A DNA stretch of 64,000 nt from Methanomethylovorans sp041447285 (GTDB lineage: Archaea > Halobacteriota > Methanosarcinia > Methanosarcinales > Methanosarcinaceae): positions 1-64,000 of the forward strand of contig NZ_JBGMEB010000008.1 in assembly GCF_041447285.1 (NCBI RefSeq), in the 5' to 3' direction. The notes under the pieces are model-generated. The model was not told the DNA's origin. It saw nothing but the letters and a program-made list of their open reading frames with translations, and ran no database searches. Position 1 is the stretch's first letter, and the number at the start of each line of letters is the position of its first letter. This document shows positions 17,674 through 25,951 of this stretch, piece after piece. A program made the position numbers and the translations under genes.

Positions 17674-18441
17674 ATGGTGAAAATTGCTGTCACGGGTAAA
17701 GGCGGTGTAGGTAAGACCACACTTTCAGGTACTCTTGCACGAATGCTTGCAAGGGATGGTTTTGACGTAGTAGCCATAGATGCCGATGCGGACATGAACC
17801 TTGCATCATCCATTGGCATAATTAATCCTCCAAATCCTCTTACGGACTATCAGGATATGATAGAAGAACGTGCGGGGGAAAAAGGAGGCATGTTCAAGTT
17901 CAACCCCAAAGTTGATGACATCGTGGAGAGATTCGGGGTTGTAGGTCCGGATAATGTAAAGATGCTTGTGATGGGCACCATTGATACTGGCGGTAGTGGT
18001 TGCATGTGTCCCGCATCCTCTTTCCTTAAAGCATTTCTCAGGCATGTAGTGCTGAAGGATAAAAGTGCAGTGATACTTGATATGGAAGCAGGCATTGAAC
18101 ATCTGGGTAGGGGGACTACAAAAGGCATAGATCTTATGATAGTAGTTGTTGAGCCAGGTAAGAGGTCACTGGAAACCGCTGAAAGGATAAAACATCTTTC
18201 TGAGGATATAGGAATCAAACATCTGGCAGCAGTCATCAATAAGGGTAAATCCGTGAACCTTACACCTCAGCTTGAAGCTTTAGGGATATCTGTGCTTGGT
18301 GAGATACCCTATGATGAGGACCTTGTCCGTGCAGACCTTGAAGGAGTTGCACCCATTGATATTGGGGGAAAATGGGTGAATGCAGTGGAACAGATCAAGG
18401 ATAATATGATGCAGATGATCAATGGTTTTCAGGAGGTATAA
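17674..18441 (+). CDS. CooC-type nickel-insertion ATPase, second copy away from cdh
   Basis: A 255-residue MinD/ParA-superfamily ATPase with Walker A GKGGVGKTT at residues 8-16, VVAIDADADMN for the switch region, and a CMC metal-binding pair (Cys110, Cys112) in GGSGCMCPAS. The CxC pair is the hallmark of CooC, which binds Ni at the dimer interface and matures the C-cluster of CO dehydrogenase. An open upstream extension begins at 17602, but homologues begin at the MVKIAVTGKGG start, so I use ATG 17674. A cupin gene overlaps its stop (TAATG). A second CooC homologue is inside the cdh operon at 54.6 kb; this one may serve another nickel enzyme or a second CODH. Confidence 0.85.
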   Translation: MVKIAVTGKGGVGKTTLSGTLARMLARDGFDVVAIDADADMNLASSIGIINPPNPLTDYQDMIEERAGEKGGMFKFNPKVDDIVERFGVVGPDNVKMLVMGTIDTGGSGCMCPASSFLKAFLRHVVLKDKSAVILDMEAGIEHLGRGTTKGIDLMIVVVEPGKRSLETAERIKHLSEDIGIKHLAAVINKGKSVNLTPQLEALGISVLGEIPYDEDLVRADLEGVAPIDIGGKWVNAVEQIKDNMMQMINGFQEV

Positions 18442-18833
18442 TGAAAAGTAGGAATAATATCCTGAAAACAACCTATGCACAAGTGGAACCTTATGTTACC
18501 AAGGATAGCTCTACAATCAGGGAACTTATGCACCCTACGGTACATGGCAACTTGCACTTGAGCCTCGCAGAAGCAAGGGTCCCTCCAGGCGGTGCAACTT
18601 TGTTACACTTGCATGAGTCTACAGAGGAGGTATATCATATTACTGCAGGCTGTGGGATCATGACTCTTGCAAAAGAGCAATTTGAAGTAAACTGCGGAGA
18701 CACTGTCTGCATACCGCCTGGTACGGCACATAAAGTGGAGAACATCTCTGATATGGAACTGGTGATACTCTGCTGCTGTGCACCTGCTTATTCTCACGAA
18801 GATACTTCTCTTCTGGAAAATATAGCTCGATAA
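18441..18833 (+). CDS. Cupin-domain protein
   Basis: A 130-residue single-domain cupin. GGATLLHLHESTEEVYHITAG gives the first cupin motif (two His and a Glu around residues 52-62) and PPGTAHKVENISD the second (His near 97), so it probably binds a divalent metal. Its ATG shares bases with the stop of the CooC-like gene, implying coupled synthesis and a related role, perhaps handling a metal or small ligand. The substrate is unknown. Confidence 0.85.
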   Translation: MKSRNNILKTTYAQVEPYVTKDSSTIRELMHPTVHGNLHLSLAEARVPPGGATLLHLHESTEEVYHITAGCGIMTLAKEQFEVNCGDTVCIPPGTAHKVENISDMELVILCCCAPAYSHEDTSLLENIAR

Positions 18834-19145
18834 GAAATGTATTTTTATTTTTCTCAATGTTTACTTTAATAATCTTTTAACCAAAACCGCTTCAATATAT
18901 GGGTTTTATGAGTTTTCTGGATTATTTGCAGCTATGTCCTGAAAGGTGAGATTTCTCCGATACAGCTAGATATGTATCAAGAAACTTTTATCATATTTTT
19001 AACCTCCCATTAAATCAAAGATCCAGTGGCAGCTCAAGATTTCTTATTTGTAACAAATACGATCGTCCTTTGAATATCTGGGATTATGTATTAAGCCAAG
19101 AATTATATATAACTAGCAATATATTATTTTAAAAGAGGATATTGT
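18834..19145. other. AT-rich intergenic region upstream of a possible small gene
   Basis: After a T-rich stretch following the cupin stop, no conserved gene is visible. A 16-codon ORF starts at 18900 (MGFMSFLDYLQLC..) without support. A TATA-like TTATATAT at 19103-19110 lies about 28 bp before a GAGGAT ribosome site at 19135-19140, which serves the small ORF beginning at 19146. Confidence 0.5.
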
Positions 19146-19256
19146 ATGAAATCATTGAATGTTTTTCTGGTAAAATGCGGTTTTGAACACGCAGGTTCTA
19201 CTGCAAGTTCAAATTATGATTTTCTACTAAACAAGAATATCCGTCTTTGTAATTAG
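19146..19256 (+). CDS. Possible 36-residue peptide
   Basis: Too short for routine gene finders, this ORF has what an expressed archaeal gene needs: a TATA-like box at 19103-19110, a transcription start expected near 19131, GAGGAT five bases before ATG 19146, and a clean stop. The peptide begins MKSLNVFLVKCGFEHAG and has two Cys. I recognise no family. The following PsiE-like gene has its own TATA and ribosome site, so this would be a separate transcript or a leader. Chance occurrence remains quite possible. Confidence 0.35.
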   Translation: MKSLNVFLVKCGFEHAGSTASSNYDFLLNKNIRLCN

Positions 19257-19314
19257 TACTTATAGGTACTGTTATTCTCACATTTAAAATATAAAGTTGC
19301 TTTGGAGAATCCAA

Positions 19315-19755
19315 ATGGAACTACATGACAAAATATTTAAAAAGATAATAGTTAATTTGACAGTTGTCGTCCTCTACACACTTTTACTGTTAATTATCCT
19401 AGCAGTGTTCGATATTTTCCAGACGATGTGGGCTGTATTGTTGAAAACGAGTAATATTAACGAGGTAGTGTACAATGTTCTGACAGTCTTCGTTTTAATT
19501 GACCTTTTCAAGACCTTCTCTGATTATCGTGTTCAAGAAAGAATCCGAATTACTTACGTGACCGATGCCACCATTTTGATACTCATGCGTGAGATCACTG
19601 TCATGGTATACAGTCATAACTTTGAGATTTACGTATTGCTAGTCTTTGCTGCATTGCTATTAGTATTGTGTATAATGAGGTTCGTTTCCATAAATTATCA
19701 TCCTACCGATAAAATAGTTACATTAGTCAAAACAAGGGATGACGAAGAAGAATAA
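19315..19755 (+). CDS. PsiE-like membrane protein
   Basis: A 146-residue protein with four predicted transmembrane helices (about 12-34, 48-66, 82-100, 104-124) and a short charged C-terminal tail. The arrangement, with VFVLIDLFKTFSDY after the second helix and the conserved RITYVTDATILILMREI, fits the PsiE (phosphate-starvation-inducible) family, whose biochemical role is unknown. ATG 19315 is chosen over the upstream in-frame start at 19297 because GGAGA lies seven bases before it. Confidence 0.7.
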   Translation: MELHDKIFKKIIVNLTVVVLYTLLLLIILAVFDIFQTMWAVLLKTSNINEVVYNVLTVFVLIDLFKTFSDYRVQERIRITYVTDATILILMREITVMVYSHNFEIYVLLVFAALLLVLCIMRFVSINYHPTDKIVTLVKTRDDEEE

Positions 19756-19856
19756 ATGATGTTTTCTTTTTGAGTAGGGCATTATCATAATAGGAGTGTT
19801 GATACATGAAAATTCAGTATGTGGAAAGCCGAAAATATCTGAACTTATAGTCAACA

Positions 19857-21200
19857 TCACAAAAAATACAGAATAACCGGGAGTAAGATAACTCCCATTG
19901 CATTACTTTTTCTCACATTCATGAAAGAAGGCAGCAATCCTATAGATGTTGCCATGAGGAAAATCACAATTCCAAACACACCTGTGAATACTGCTACCAT
20001 TAATACCAGACCTGTCAGCACTGTGATATTCAATTTTCTATAGTCAATTTTTTCCATGAACAAGTGGATGGTATTTCCTATTCTTATGGTGGAATAATAG
20101 GAAAATATCGATGCGAGGATGACCACGCATAGTAGAATAAGAATGATTGGTATGTCGATTGCTGACGGCTCTATAAAAGATGATATTGCCACTATTGCTC
20201 CGTTACGGGCTCTGCCAATGAAGAAAAAAACAAATAGACCAAAAACAGCATTTGCAGTATTTACACCAGAGACCGAGATAATGAACTCTCTTGCTTCATC
20301 TAGCGGATCGTCAGATTTGGTATTACTAGACTTTCGTTTCCCACGTAGCCTGCCGAACTGTTCTGCCAGCAATGTAGCGACAGAAGATGAAACTCCTGGA
20401 AGCCAGGCTACAAAAGAACCCGCAACGCTTCCAGAGGAAATAGCTTTTATTATTCTATTGGCAGGCAGACTGACGATGGAAGTGCGCTGTGGAGGAATCA
20501 CCGAACTGGTTGTCAGACTTATTATCAGCTGGGAAGCTCCAAACAGGCCACTTAACAGAGGAAGGAGTATCGATGGACTGTCTGATTCGAACAATGAGTT
20601 AGCCATGTTCTCTTTCCCGAACGCAAAGATGCCAAGCAGACCACTCAGCAGGAATACCAGAAACGCATAAAATATGTATCTGTAATGAGCTAAGGACCCC
20701 TGTCCAGGTACATATTCTCCTTTTTCAGTTACTATCATCAGGAAAGCTATGAATAGCAGTATCCAGCCAATGTAGTCCTGTATAAGCGGATATATGGTGT
20801 ATAAAAGTAAGCCAAAAGGCAAAAGCAGGATGATGGATACAATTACAGAACCTGCACTCCCGAGGGCTGAAAGACGTATAGCTTCAGGTCCTCTGCCATC
20901 AAGCAGTAACTGATGACCTGGAAGTACTGCCAATACCATATCCGAGTTAGGAACTCCCAGATAGATAGAAGGTATTATGTCATGAAAAGTGTGCGTGATA
21001 CAGTTTGCCAGGATCATGCAGATTATGTATATAGGTGGTATGCCGCTTTCAATAAGTAAAGGTGACACAGTTACCAGCAAAAGAGCAAAATTATTGCTAT
21101 GCAACCCAGGTATTAGTCCTGATACTACACCCATAAGACAACCAGCAAGTATGGAGAGCAAAAAAAGGATCAATGATAGGTCTTCAGTAATTATGGGCAT
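19857..21200 (-). CDS. TctA-family permease-like membrane protein
   Basis: A 447-residue protein with about eleven hydrophobic segments. GLIPGLHSNNFALLLV near residue 30 and WLPGVSSSVATLLAEQFG near residues 265-282 are paired loop motifs matching the TctA (tripartite tricarboxylate transporter large subunit) fold seen in archaea. No small TctB subunit or periplasmic TctC is adjacent, as usual for the archaeal versions, so coupling and substrate are unknown. It diverges from the tRNA thiolase gene. ATG 21200 follows GGACGATGAG. Confidence 0.8.
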   Translation of the reverse strand: MPIITEDLSLILFLLSILAGCLMGVVSGLIPGLHSNNFALLLVTVSPLLIESGIPPIYIICMILANCITHTFHDIIPSIYLGVPNSDMVLAVLPGHQLLLDGRGPEAIRLSALGSAGSVIVSIILLLPFGLLLYTIYPLIQDYIGWILLFIAFLMIVTEKGEYVPGQGSLAHYRYIFYAFLVFLLSGLLGIFAFGKENMANSLFESDSPSILLPLLSGLFGASQLIISLTTSSVIPPQRTSIVSLPANRIIKAISSGSVAGSFVAWLPGVSSSVATLLAEQFGRLRGKRKSSNTKSDDPLDEAREFIISVSGVNTANAVFGLFVFFFIGRARNGAIVAISSFIEPSAIDIPIILILLCVVILASIFSYYSTIRIGNTIHLFMEKIDYRKLNITVLTGLVLMVAVFTGVFGIVIFLMATSIGLLPSFMNVRKSNAMGVILLPVILYFL

Positions 21201-21367
21201 CTCATCGTCCGCTTATTTTTATATTCATAAAATTATAGTTGTACGAGGGTTTGCATACTTATAAATTTACTGGGTTGTTAGAACTTCTAATAAGATTTCA
21301 AAACCCTTTATTCCGTTCACCACAAAATTAAATAGTAAGATGCCTTTTCTGCTTCAGGAATAAACAT

Positions 21368-22276
21368 ATGAGCATCAAGTGTGATAAGTGTAAACACGAT
21401 TCTATTATATTCCAGAGATACTCTGGCATGCATCTTTGTAAGAAACACTTCGTGGAAGATGTGGAGCGAAAGATAAAGCTCACGATACGCAAACATTATC
21501 CCGTAAAAAAGAATGAAACTATAGCTGTAGCTATAAGCGGTGGCAAGGATAGTAGTGTGCTGCTCTATATGTTGCATAAGGTTCTTGGAGAGCGCCCTGA
21601 TATCCGGCTCGTTGCCCTTTCAGTAGACGAAGGCATAGAAGGGTATCGCCACAAGACTCTGGAACAAGCAAGAGGCCTTGCCGACAGGCTTGGTGTGGAA
21701 CATATTATTCTTTCTTTTAAGGAAGAATATGACAGGACAATGGATGAGATAGCTGCGTGGGACCGTGAAAAAGGAACGTGCAGTTATTGTGGTGTCCTGC
21801 GTAAATCTATTCTTAACCGCAAGGCTCTGGAATTAGGTGCCACTAAACTTGCAATTGGCCACAATCTGGATGATGAAGCACAGACCATAATGCTCAATCA
21901 TCTTAAAGGAGATGTAGCACGTATGGTACGCCTTGTTCCTCCATGCGAGCTGGAAGGTCTGGTTCTCAGGATAAAACCTCTGCGTTTTGTTCCTGAAAAA
22001 GAGATTGCTATGTATGCTTATTTAAGTGGTCTTCCTCTTAGTGCCGGTGCCTGTCCCTATTCGCATGAGGCTATGCGTGGTGAAGTCAGGGAAATGCTTG
22101 ATGATTTTGAGGACAAGCACCCCGGAACAAAATATGCCCTTCTGAGCGGGTTTGATAAGATAGCAGATGTTCTCTCAAGGGAAATGCCCATTGCAAAGCT
22201 CGCAAATTGCCGGATTTGCGGGCAGGCGTGCAGTGGCGAGCTCTGTCAGGCCTGTAAGTTACTTGGAAAACAATAA
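21368..22276 (+). CDS. tRNA 2-thiolation enzyme, TtuA/Ncs6-like
   Basis: A 302-residue PP-loop ATPase predicted to thiolate U34 or U54 of tRNA. The N-terminal zinc finger has CDKCKH and CKKH. The PP-loop VAISGGKDSSVLLYML is near residues 52-67. GTCSYCGVLRK (about 134-144) and GACPYSHEAMRG (about 231-242) supply the three Cys that hold the catalytic [4Fe-4S] cluster in TtuA. The C-terminal finger is CRICGQAC...CQAC. Sulfur would come from a ubiquitin-like carrier such as SAMP/TtuB, not in this window. It stands alone and ends eight bases before a convergent gene. Confidence 0.9.
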   Translation: MSIKCDKCKHDSIIFQRYSGMHLCKKHFVEDVERKIKLTIRKHYPVKKNETIAVAISGGKDSSVLLYMLHKVLGERPDIRLVALSVDEGIEGYRHKTLEQARGLADRLGVEHIILSFKEEYDRTMDEIAAWDREKGTCSYCGVLRKSILNRKALELGATKLAIGHNLDDEAQTIMLNHLKGDVARMVRLVPPCELEGLVLRIKPLRFVPEKEIAMYAYLSGLPLSAGACPYSHEAMRGEVREMLDDFEDKHPGTKYALLSGFDKIADVLSREMPIAKLANCRICGQACSGELCQACKLLGKQ

Positions 22277-22283
22277 AAATTTA

Positions 22284-23180
22284 TTATTCAAAGGCATACA
22301 TATCGAAGGAGTAGAGCTTCTTCCCTGTGCGATCCATATACATGCGTGTGATCCATATTGTTGTTAGAGGTCTGACCACAAATAAAGAAACAAAAAGGTA
22401 AGCTAAGCTCCATATGTCTGCAAGTGCTTCGACCGAACTAATAGCACTTCCCACTATTTCCAGTGTCAAAGAAATAAATACTATAATTCCGATGATCGCA
22501 ATTACGCCACCTATATTATTTTTGAAGAACTCAATGCTTTTCTCCAATGCTGAGATGGGGTCCAGATCATCGACTACCAAAGCATACTCTACAAAGAACA
22601 GCAATATTCCAACGATCATGGCATAGAGGAACCAAAACAATGTGCCTAAGCCTATCAGTATGCTTCCTGTGGAAGTTGGATTAGATTCTAATGTTTCAAG
22701 TCCTCCGGAAATTACTACGCCAGGTACTATGAAGATCACACCTGCCACTATAATAAGACCCACTAGTGTTTTGGCAAAAAGAAGGTTCAATGCATGGTGG
22801 CGGGCAGAGGACCACATTTGCCCTATGGAAGTATCACCGCTAATAAGTGCAAGGCGGCACATGCCGATAGCACCAGCTTCAAAAAATGATCCAATTAGTA
22901 AGAATAGCATTAATATGAACACTGTGCCGATTATGAAAAGCAGAAGATTTTCTTTTAAGAGTGAACTAAGTATTCCTAGATATACTTCCGGTGGTACATT
23001 ATCGGCCACGGTAGATGAAGCAATTTCAGGCAGTACAAAGACCATTACAAAAAGGGTGATCGCGAATATGGAAAACAGGATAGTTGCCATCAGATCAAGA
23101 ATAAAAGGAACTGCTATTATCATGTTCCTTTTCCATGTTCCATAGCCTTTGTTCAGTAAAGTGCCCAGATCTTCATGCAT
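22284..23180 (-). CDS. Multi-pass membrane protein, unknown function
   Basis: A 298-residue hydrophobic protein with about six membrane segments (about 25-50, 75-100, 128-152, 165-195, 205-235, 260-280). GYGTWKRNMIIAVPFILDL at the N terminus and DDLDPISALEKSIEFFKNNIG, a charged amphipathic segment near 205-225, recall archaeal proteins annotated only as conserved membrane proteins (the DUF4013/glycerophosphoryl-diesterase-membrane type). GGAG precedes ATG 23180. I do not assign a function. Confidence 0.7.
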   Translation of the reverse strand: MHEDLGTLLNKGYGTWKRNMIIAVPFILDLMATILFSIFAITLFVMVFVLPEIASSTVADNVPPEVYLGILSSLLKENLLLFIIGTVFILMLFLLIGSFFEAGAIGMCRLALISGDTSIGQMWSSARHHALNLLFAKTLVGLIIVAGVIFIVPGVVISGGLETLESNPTSTGSILIGLGTLFWFLYAMIVGILLFFVEYALVVDDLDPISALEKSIEFFKNNIGGVIAIIGIIVFISLTLEIVGSAISSVEALADIWSLAYLFVSLFVVRPLTTIWITRMYMDRTGKKLYSFDMYAFE

Positions 23181-23235
23181 GCTTCTGCTCCAGTAGCTAC
23201 CTTATACATTTTAATATAAATAGTGTTCCAACGAA

Positions 23236-23266
23236 TTAAAAAAAAGAGTGAGGCCAAATGGCCTCA
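23236..23266 (-). terminator. hppA terminator hairpin with T8 tract
   Basis: On the minus strand, TGAGGCC-ATTT-GGCCTCA (arms at 23249-23255 and 23260-23266) is followed by CTCTTTTTTTT. The element starts 16 bases after the hppA stop and has the form of an intrinsic terminator. Confidence 0.7.
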
Positions 23267-23281
23267 TATGTTTTAATTTAT

Positions 23282-25303
23282 TTAGATAAGTCCCTTGCCG
23301 ATGAACAAAGCTGAGAACAGGATAGCGATCATGTTTACCACTTTGATCAGAGCATTAAGAGCAGGACCGGATGTATCCTTAAATGGATCACCAACAGTGT
23401 CGCCTACTACTGCAGCCTTGTGTGCATCTGAGCCTTTGCCGCCATATTCTCCGTTCTCTATGAACTTCTTTGCATTATCCCAGGCTCCACCGCCATTGTC
23501 CATTGTAAGGGCGAGCAGTAAACCTGCGACAATAAGTCCTATGAGCAGTCCTCCAAGGGCAGATGGGCCCAGTAAAAGACCAACTATTAATGGAACTACT
23601 ATTGCAAGGAAACCAGGAATGACCATTTCATGGATAGCTGCGACAGTTACAATGTCCACACATTTCCCATATTCGGGTTTTGCTGTTCCTTCCATGATGC
23701 CGGGGATCTCCTTGAACTGTCTGCGCACTTCATCAACGATCTTGACAGCCGCCTTACCTACAGCCTGCATTGTTACAGCTGTGAAGAGGAATGGCAGAAG
23801 TCCTCCGATCAAAAGACCGACAAGCACGACTGGCTGGTCCAGACTCAGATTAAGGGCAACTCCGTTGGGAGAAACTTTGCTCTTGTAATCTGCGAACAAG
23901 GCCAGAGCACCCAGAGCAGCAGAACCAATCGCATAACCTTTTGTAACTGCTTTGGTGGTGTTACCTACAGCATCCAGAGCATCAGTGACTTCACGTACTT
24001 TTGAAGGCATGCCTGCCATTTCAGCTATACCGCCGGCGTTATCGGTGATTGGCCCATAAGAGTCAAGCGCCACGATCATACCTGTTGTGGAAAGCATTGC
24101 AGCTGCTGCAACAGCGATGCCGTATAAACCAACAGATGGGTCAGCTGCACCGCCTACAACTAAGTATGAGGCAAGGATACCTGCTACAATTGCCAAAAGA
24201 GGCAGAGCAGTACTCTCAAAACCAATGGCAAGACCAGAGATAACGTTGGTTCCTGCACCAGTCTTTGATGCAGCTGCTATTGTCTTAACAGGGCGGAAAC
24301 TTGTAGAAGTATAGTACTCAGTGAAAACCACCATGAGAACCATTATTATTATACCAATGACAGCAGCGAGGTAGATCCTCATGTCATTCATCAGCATATC
24401 TGTAATGAAGTAGAAGAACACCAGACTGATGATAGCAGAGCCTGCAACACCTTTGTACAGTGCTTTCATTATTTTGTTGTCAGATCCTATCTTTACGAAG
24501 AATACAGATATGATAGAAGCAATAATTGCTGACGAACCCAGCATCAATGGGTATAGGACAGCATTGGGGAATTTATCAATTATAAGTGAACCCAGCAGCA
24601 TTGAAGCGAGTACAGTGACCACGTATGTCTCAAACAGGTCAGCACCCATTCCTGCACAATCTCCTACGTTGTCTCCTACGTTGTCAGCGATAACTGCAGC
24701 ATTACGTGGATCGTCTTCAGGGATGCCTGCTTCGATCTTACCTACAAGGTCTGCACCTACATCAGCAGCCTTTGTGAAAATACCGCCGCCCACCCTTGCG
24801 AACAGACTGATAAGACTGGCACCAAAACCGAAACCTACTACAAGGTCTACATCACCATATAGTATGTAGAATCCGCTGGTACCCAGCAAGGCAAGTCCTA
24901 CTACTGCAAGACCTGTGACAGCGCCACCGCGGAATGCCACATGCATTGCCTTTTGCAGACCACCGGAAGCAGCATGTGCTGTCCTTACGTTTGCTCTGAC
25001 TGATACGTTCATTCCTATGTACCCTGCAATAGCAGAACTTATGGCACCCACCAGGAAGCCGATGGCGATCTTATCTCCATCTGGCAACAGTACGAATATT
25101 AGGACTGCCAGAATGATTGCCACAATAGCTATTGTTTTGTACTGCCGATTCAAATAAGCCATTGCACCTTCTTGTATTGCAGCTGATATTTTCTGCATCT
25201 CTTTTGATCCAGTGCCTTCTTTAAGAACACTGCTTGCAAAGAAGCCAGCAAATATCAGACTGACAAGACCGGCAAGAGGTGCCAGGTAATATAAAACATC
25301 CAT
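23282..25303 (-). CDS. hppA: Membrane-bound proton-pumping pyrophosphatase
   Basis: Hydrolyses PPi and pumps ions across the membrane; 673 residues, 15-16 helices. The substrate loop DVGADLVGKIEAGIPEDDPR and DNVGDNVGDCAGMGADLFE (about 183-225) hold the Asp and Lys that bind Mg-PPi; AWDNAKKFIE and DTVGDPFKDTSGPA near the C terminus complete the site. GNTTKAVTKGYAIGSAALG (about 450-468) has Lys and Thr where K+-dependent enzymes have Ala and Gly, which by family rules marks a K+-independent, proton-pumping enzyme. AGAGGAGT precedes ATG 25303. In a methanogen this would recover energy from PPi made in biosynthesis. Confidence 0.95.
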   Translation of the reverse strand: MDVLYYLAPLAGLVSLIFAGFFASSVLKEGTGSKEMQKISAAIQEGAMAYLNRQYKTIAIVAIILAVLIFVLLPDGDKIAIGFLVGAISSAIAGYIGMNVSVRANVRTAHAASGGLQKAMHVAFRGGAVTGLAVVGLALLGTSGFYILYGDVDLVVGFGFGASLISLFARVGGGIFTKAADVGADLVGKIEAGIPEDDPRNAAVIADNVGDNVGDCAGMGADLFETYVVTVLASMLLGSLIIDKFPNAVLYPLMLGSSAIIASIISVFFVKIGSDNKIMKALYKGVAGSAIISLVFFYFITDMLMNDMRIYLAAVIGIIIMVLMVVFTEYYTSTSFRPVKTIAAASKTGAGTNVISGLAIGFESTALPLLAIVAGILASYLVVGGAADPSVGLYGIAVAAAAMLSTTGMIVALDSYGPITDNAGGIAEMAGMPSKVREVTDALDAVGNTTKAVTKGYAIGSAALGALALFADYKSKVSPNGVALNLSLDQPVVLVGLLIGGLLPFLFTAVTMQAVGKAAVKIVDEVRRQFKEIPGIMEGTAKPEYGKCVDIVTVAAIHEMVIPGFLAIVVPLIVGLLLGPSALGGLLIGLIVAGLLLALTMDNGGGAWDNAKKFIENGEYGGKGSDAHKAAVVGDTVGDPFKDTSGPALNALIKVVNMIAILFSALFIGKGLI

Positions 25304-25480
25304 TATGTAACTCCTCTATTTGTCTATGTTTCTGATTTACGTATAAGTATTATATTTTAGATAAGCTGCATTCACAGCTCATGCATAAATGAGACTGGTT
25401 CGGGCTAATATTCATCAATACTGTATATAAACTTGATTGAACTATATTGAATAACCAGTATGAATAAAATTAAAGTTGCT

Positions 25481-25942
25481 TTATGTGCCTCCTCCCATCT
25501 GCATCATATCAAATTCGATAGAATCTGGCACTTCCACAGAAAATACAATAACGTTGCATCGTAATCGCCTCGCAACTGTGATGGCATTTTCCTGCTCATG
25601 TGTGAGTTTTCCATCATTGCTGGCAATGCAGAACATCTTTTTACCTCCTTCATACCTCACCATAAAATCAAAGTAATGAGCATAATCCCTCAGAAATTCC
25701 GCAAGAAGTTGGAGCTCTTCCCAGGTATCACACATATGTATTCCTTTAGTGGCTGAATTTTCCACGTACCAATCCTTACTCATATATGGATACTTATTAT
25801 ATTGTTCTCTGATTTCCTCAAAAGATTTGAATATCTTTTGTAAATCCTTTTTCAAATTAATCCATTTCCATTTCTGTTCAGAGAAATGGCGCGCAGCAAC
25901 TATTGCAACTATAGCATCCTTATCTTCCTGTTGAAGTATCAT
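25481..25942 (-). CDS. Small conserved-looking protein, unknown function
   Basis: A 153-residue soluble protein without recognised domains, starting MILQQEDKDAIVAIVAARHF and ending in MMQMGGGT. A middle run of charged and aromatic residues (KWKWINLKKDLQKIFKSFEE) suggests helices; the C-terminal half (GKLTHEQENAITVARRLRCNVIVFSVEVPD) looks alpha/beta. I use ATG 25942 because AGGTG, overlapping the stop of the upstream DHPS-like gene, sits six bases ahead of it. The two genes are therefore probably co-translated. Confidence 0.7.
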   Translation of the reverse strand: MILQQEDKDAIVAIVAARHFSEQKWKWINLKKDLQKIFKSFEEIREQYNKYPYMSKDWYVENSATKGIHMCDTWEELQLLAEFLRDYAHYFDFMVRYEGGKKMFCIASNDGKLTHEQENAITVARRLRCNVIVFSVEVPDSIEFDMMQMGGGT

Positions 25943-25951
25943 AATTAACAC

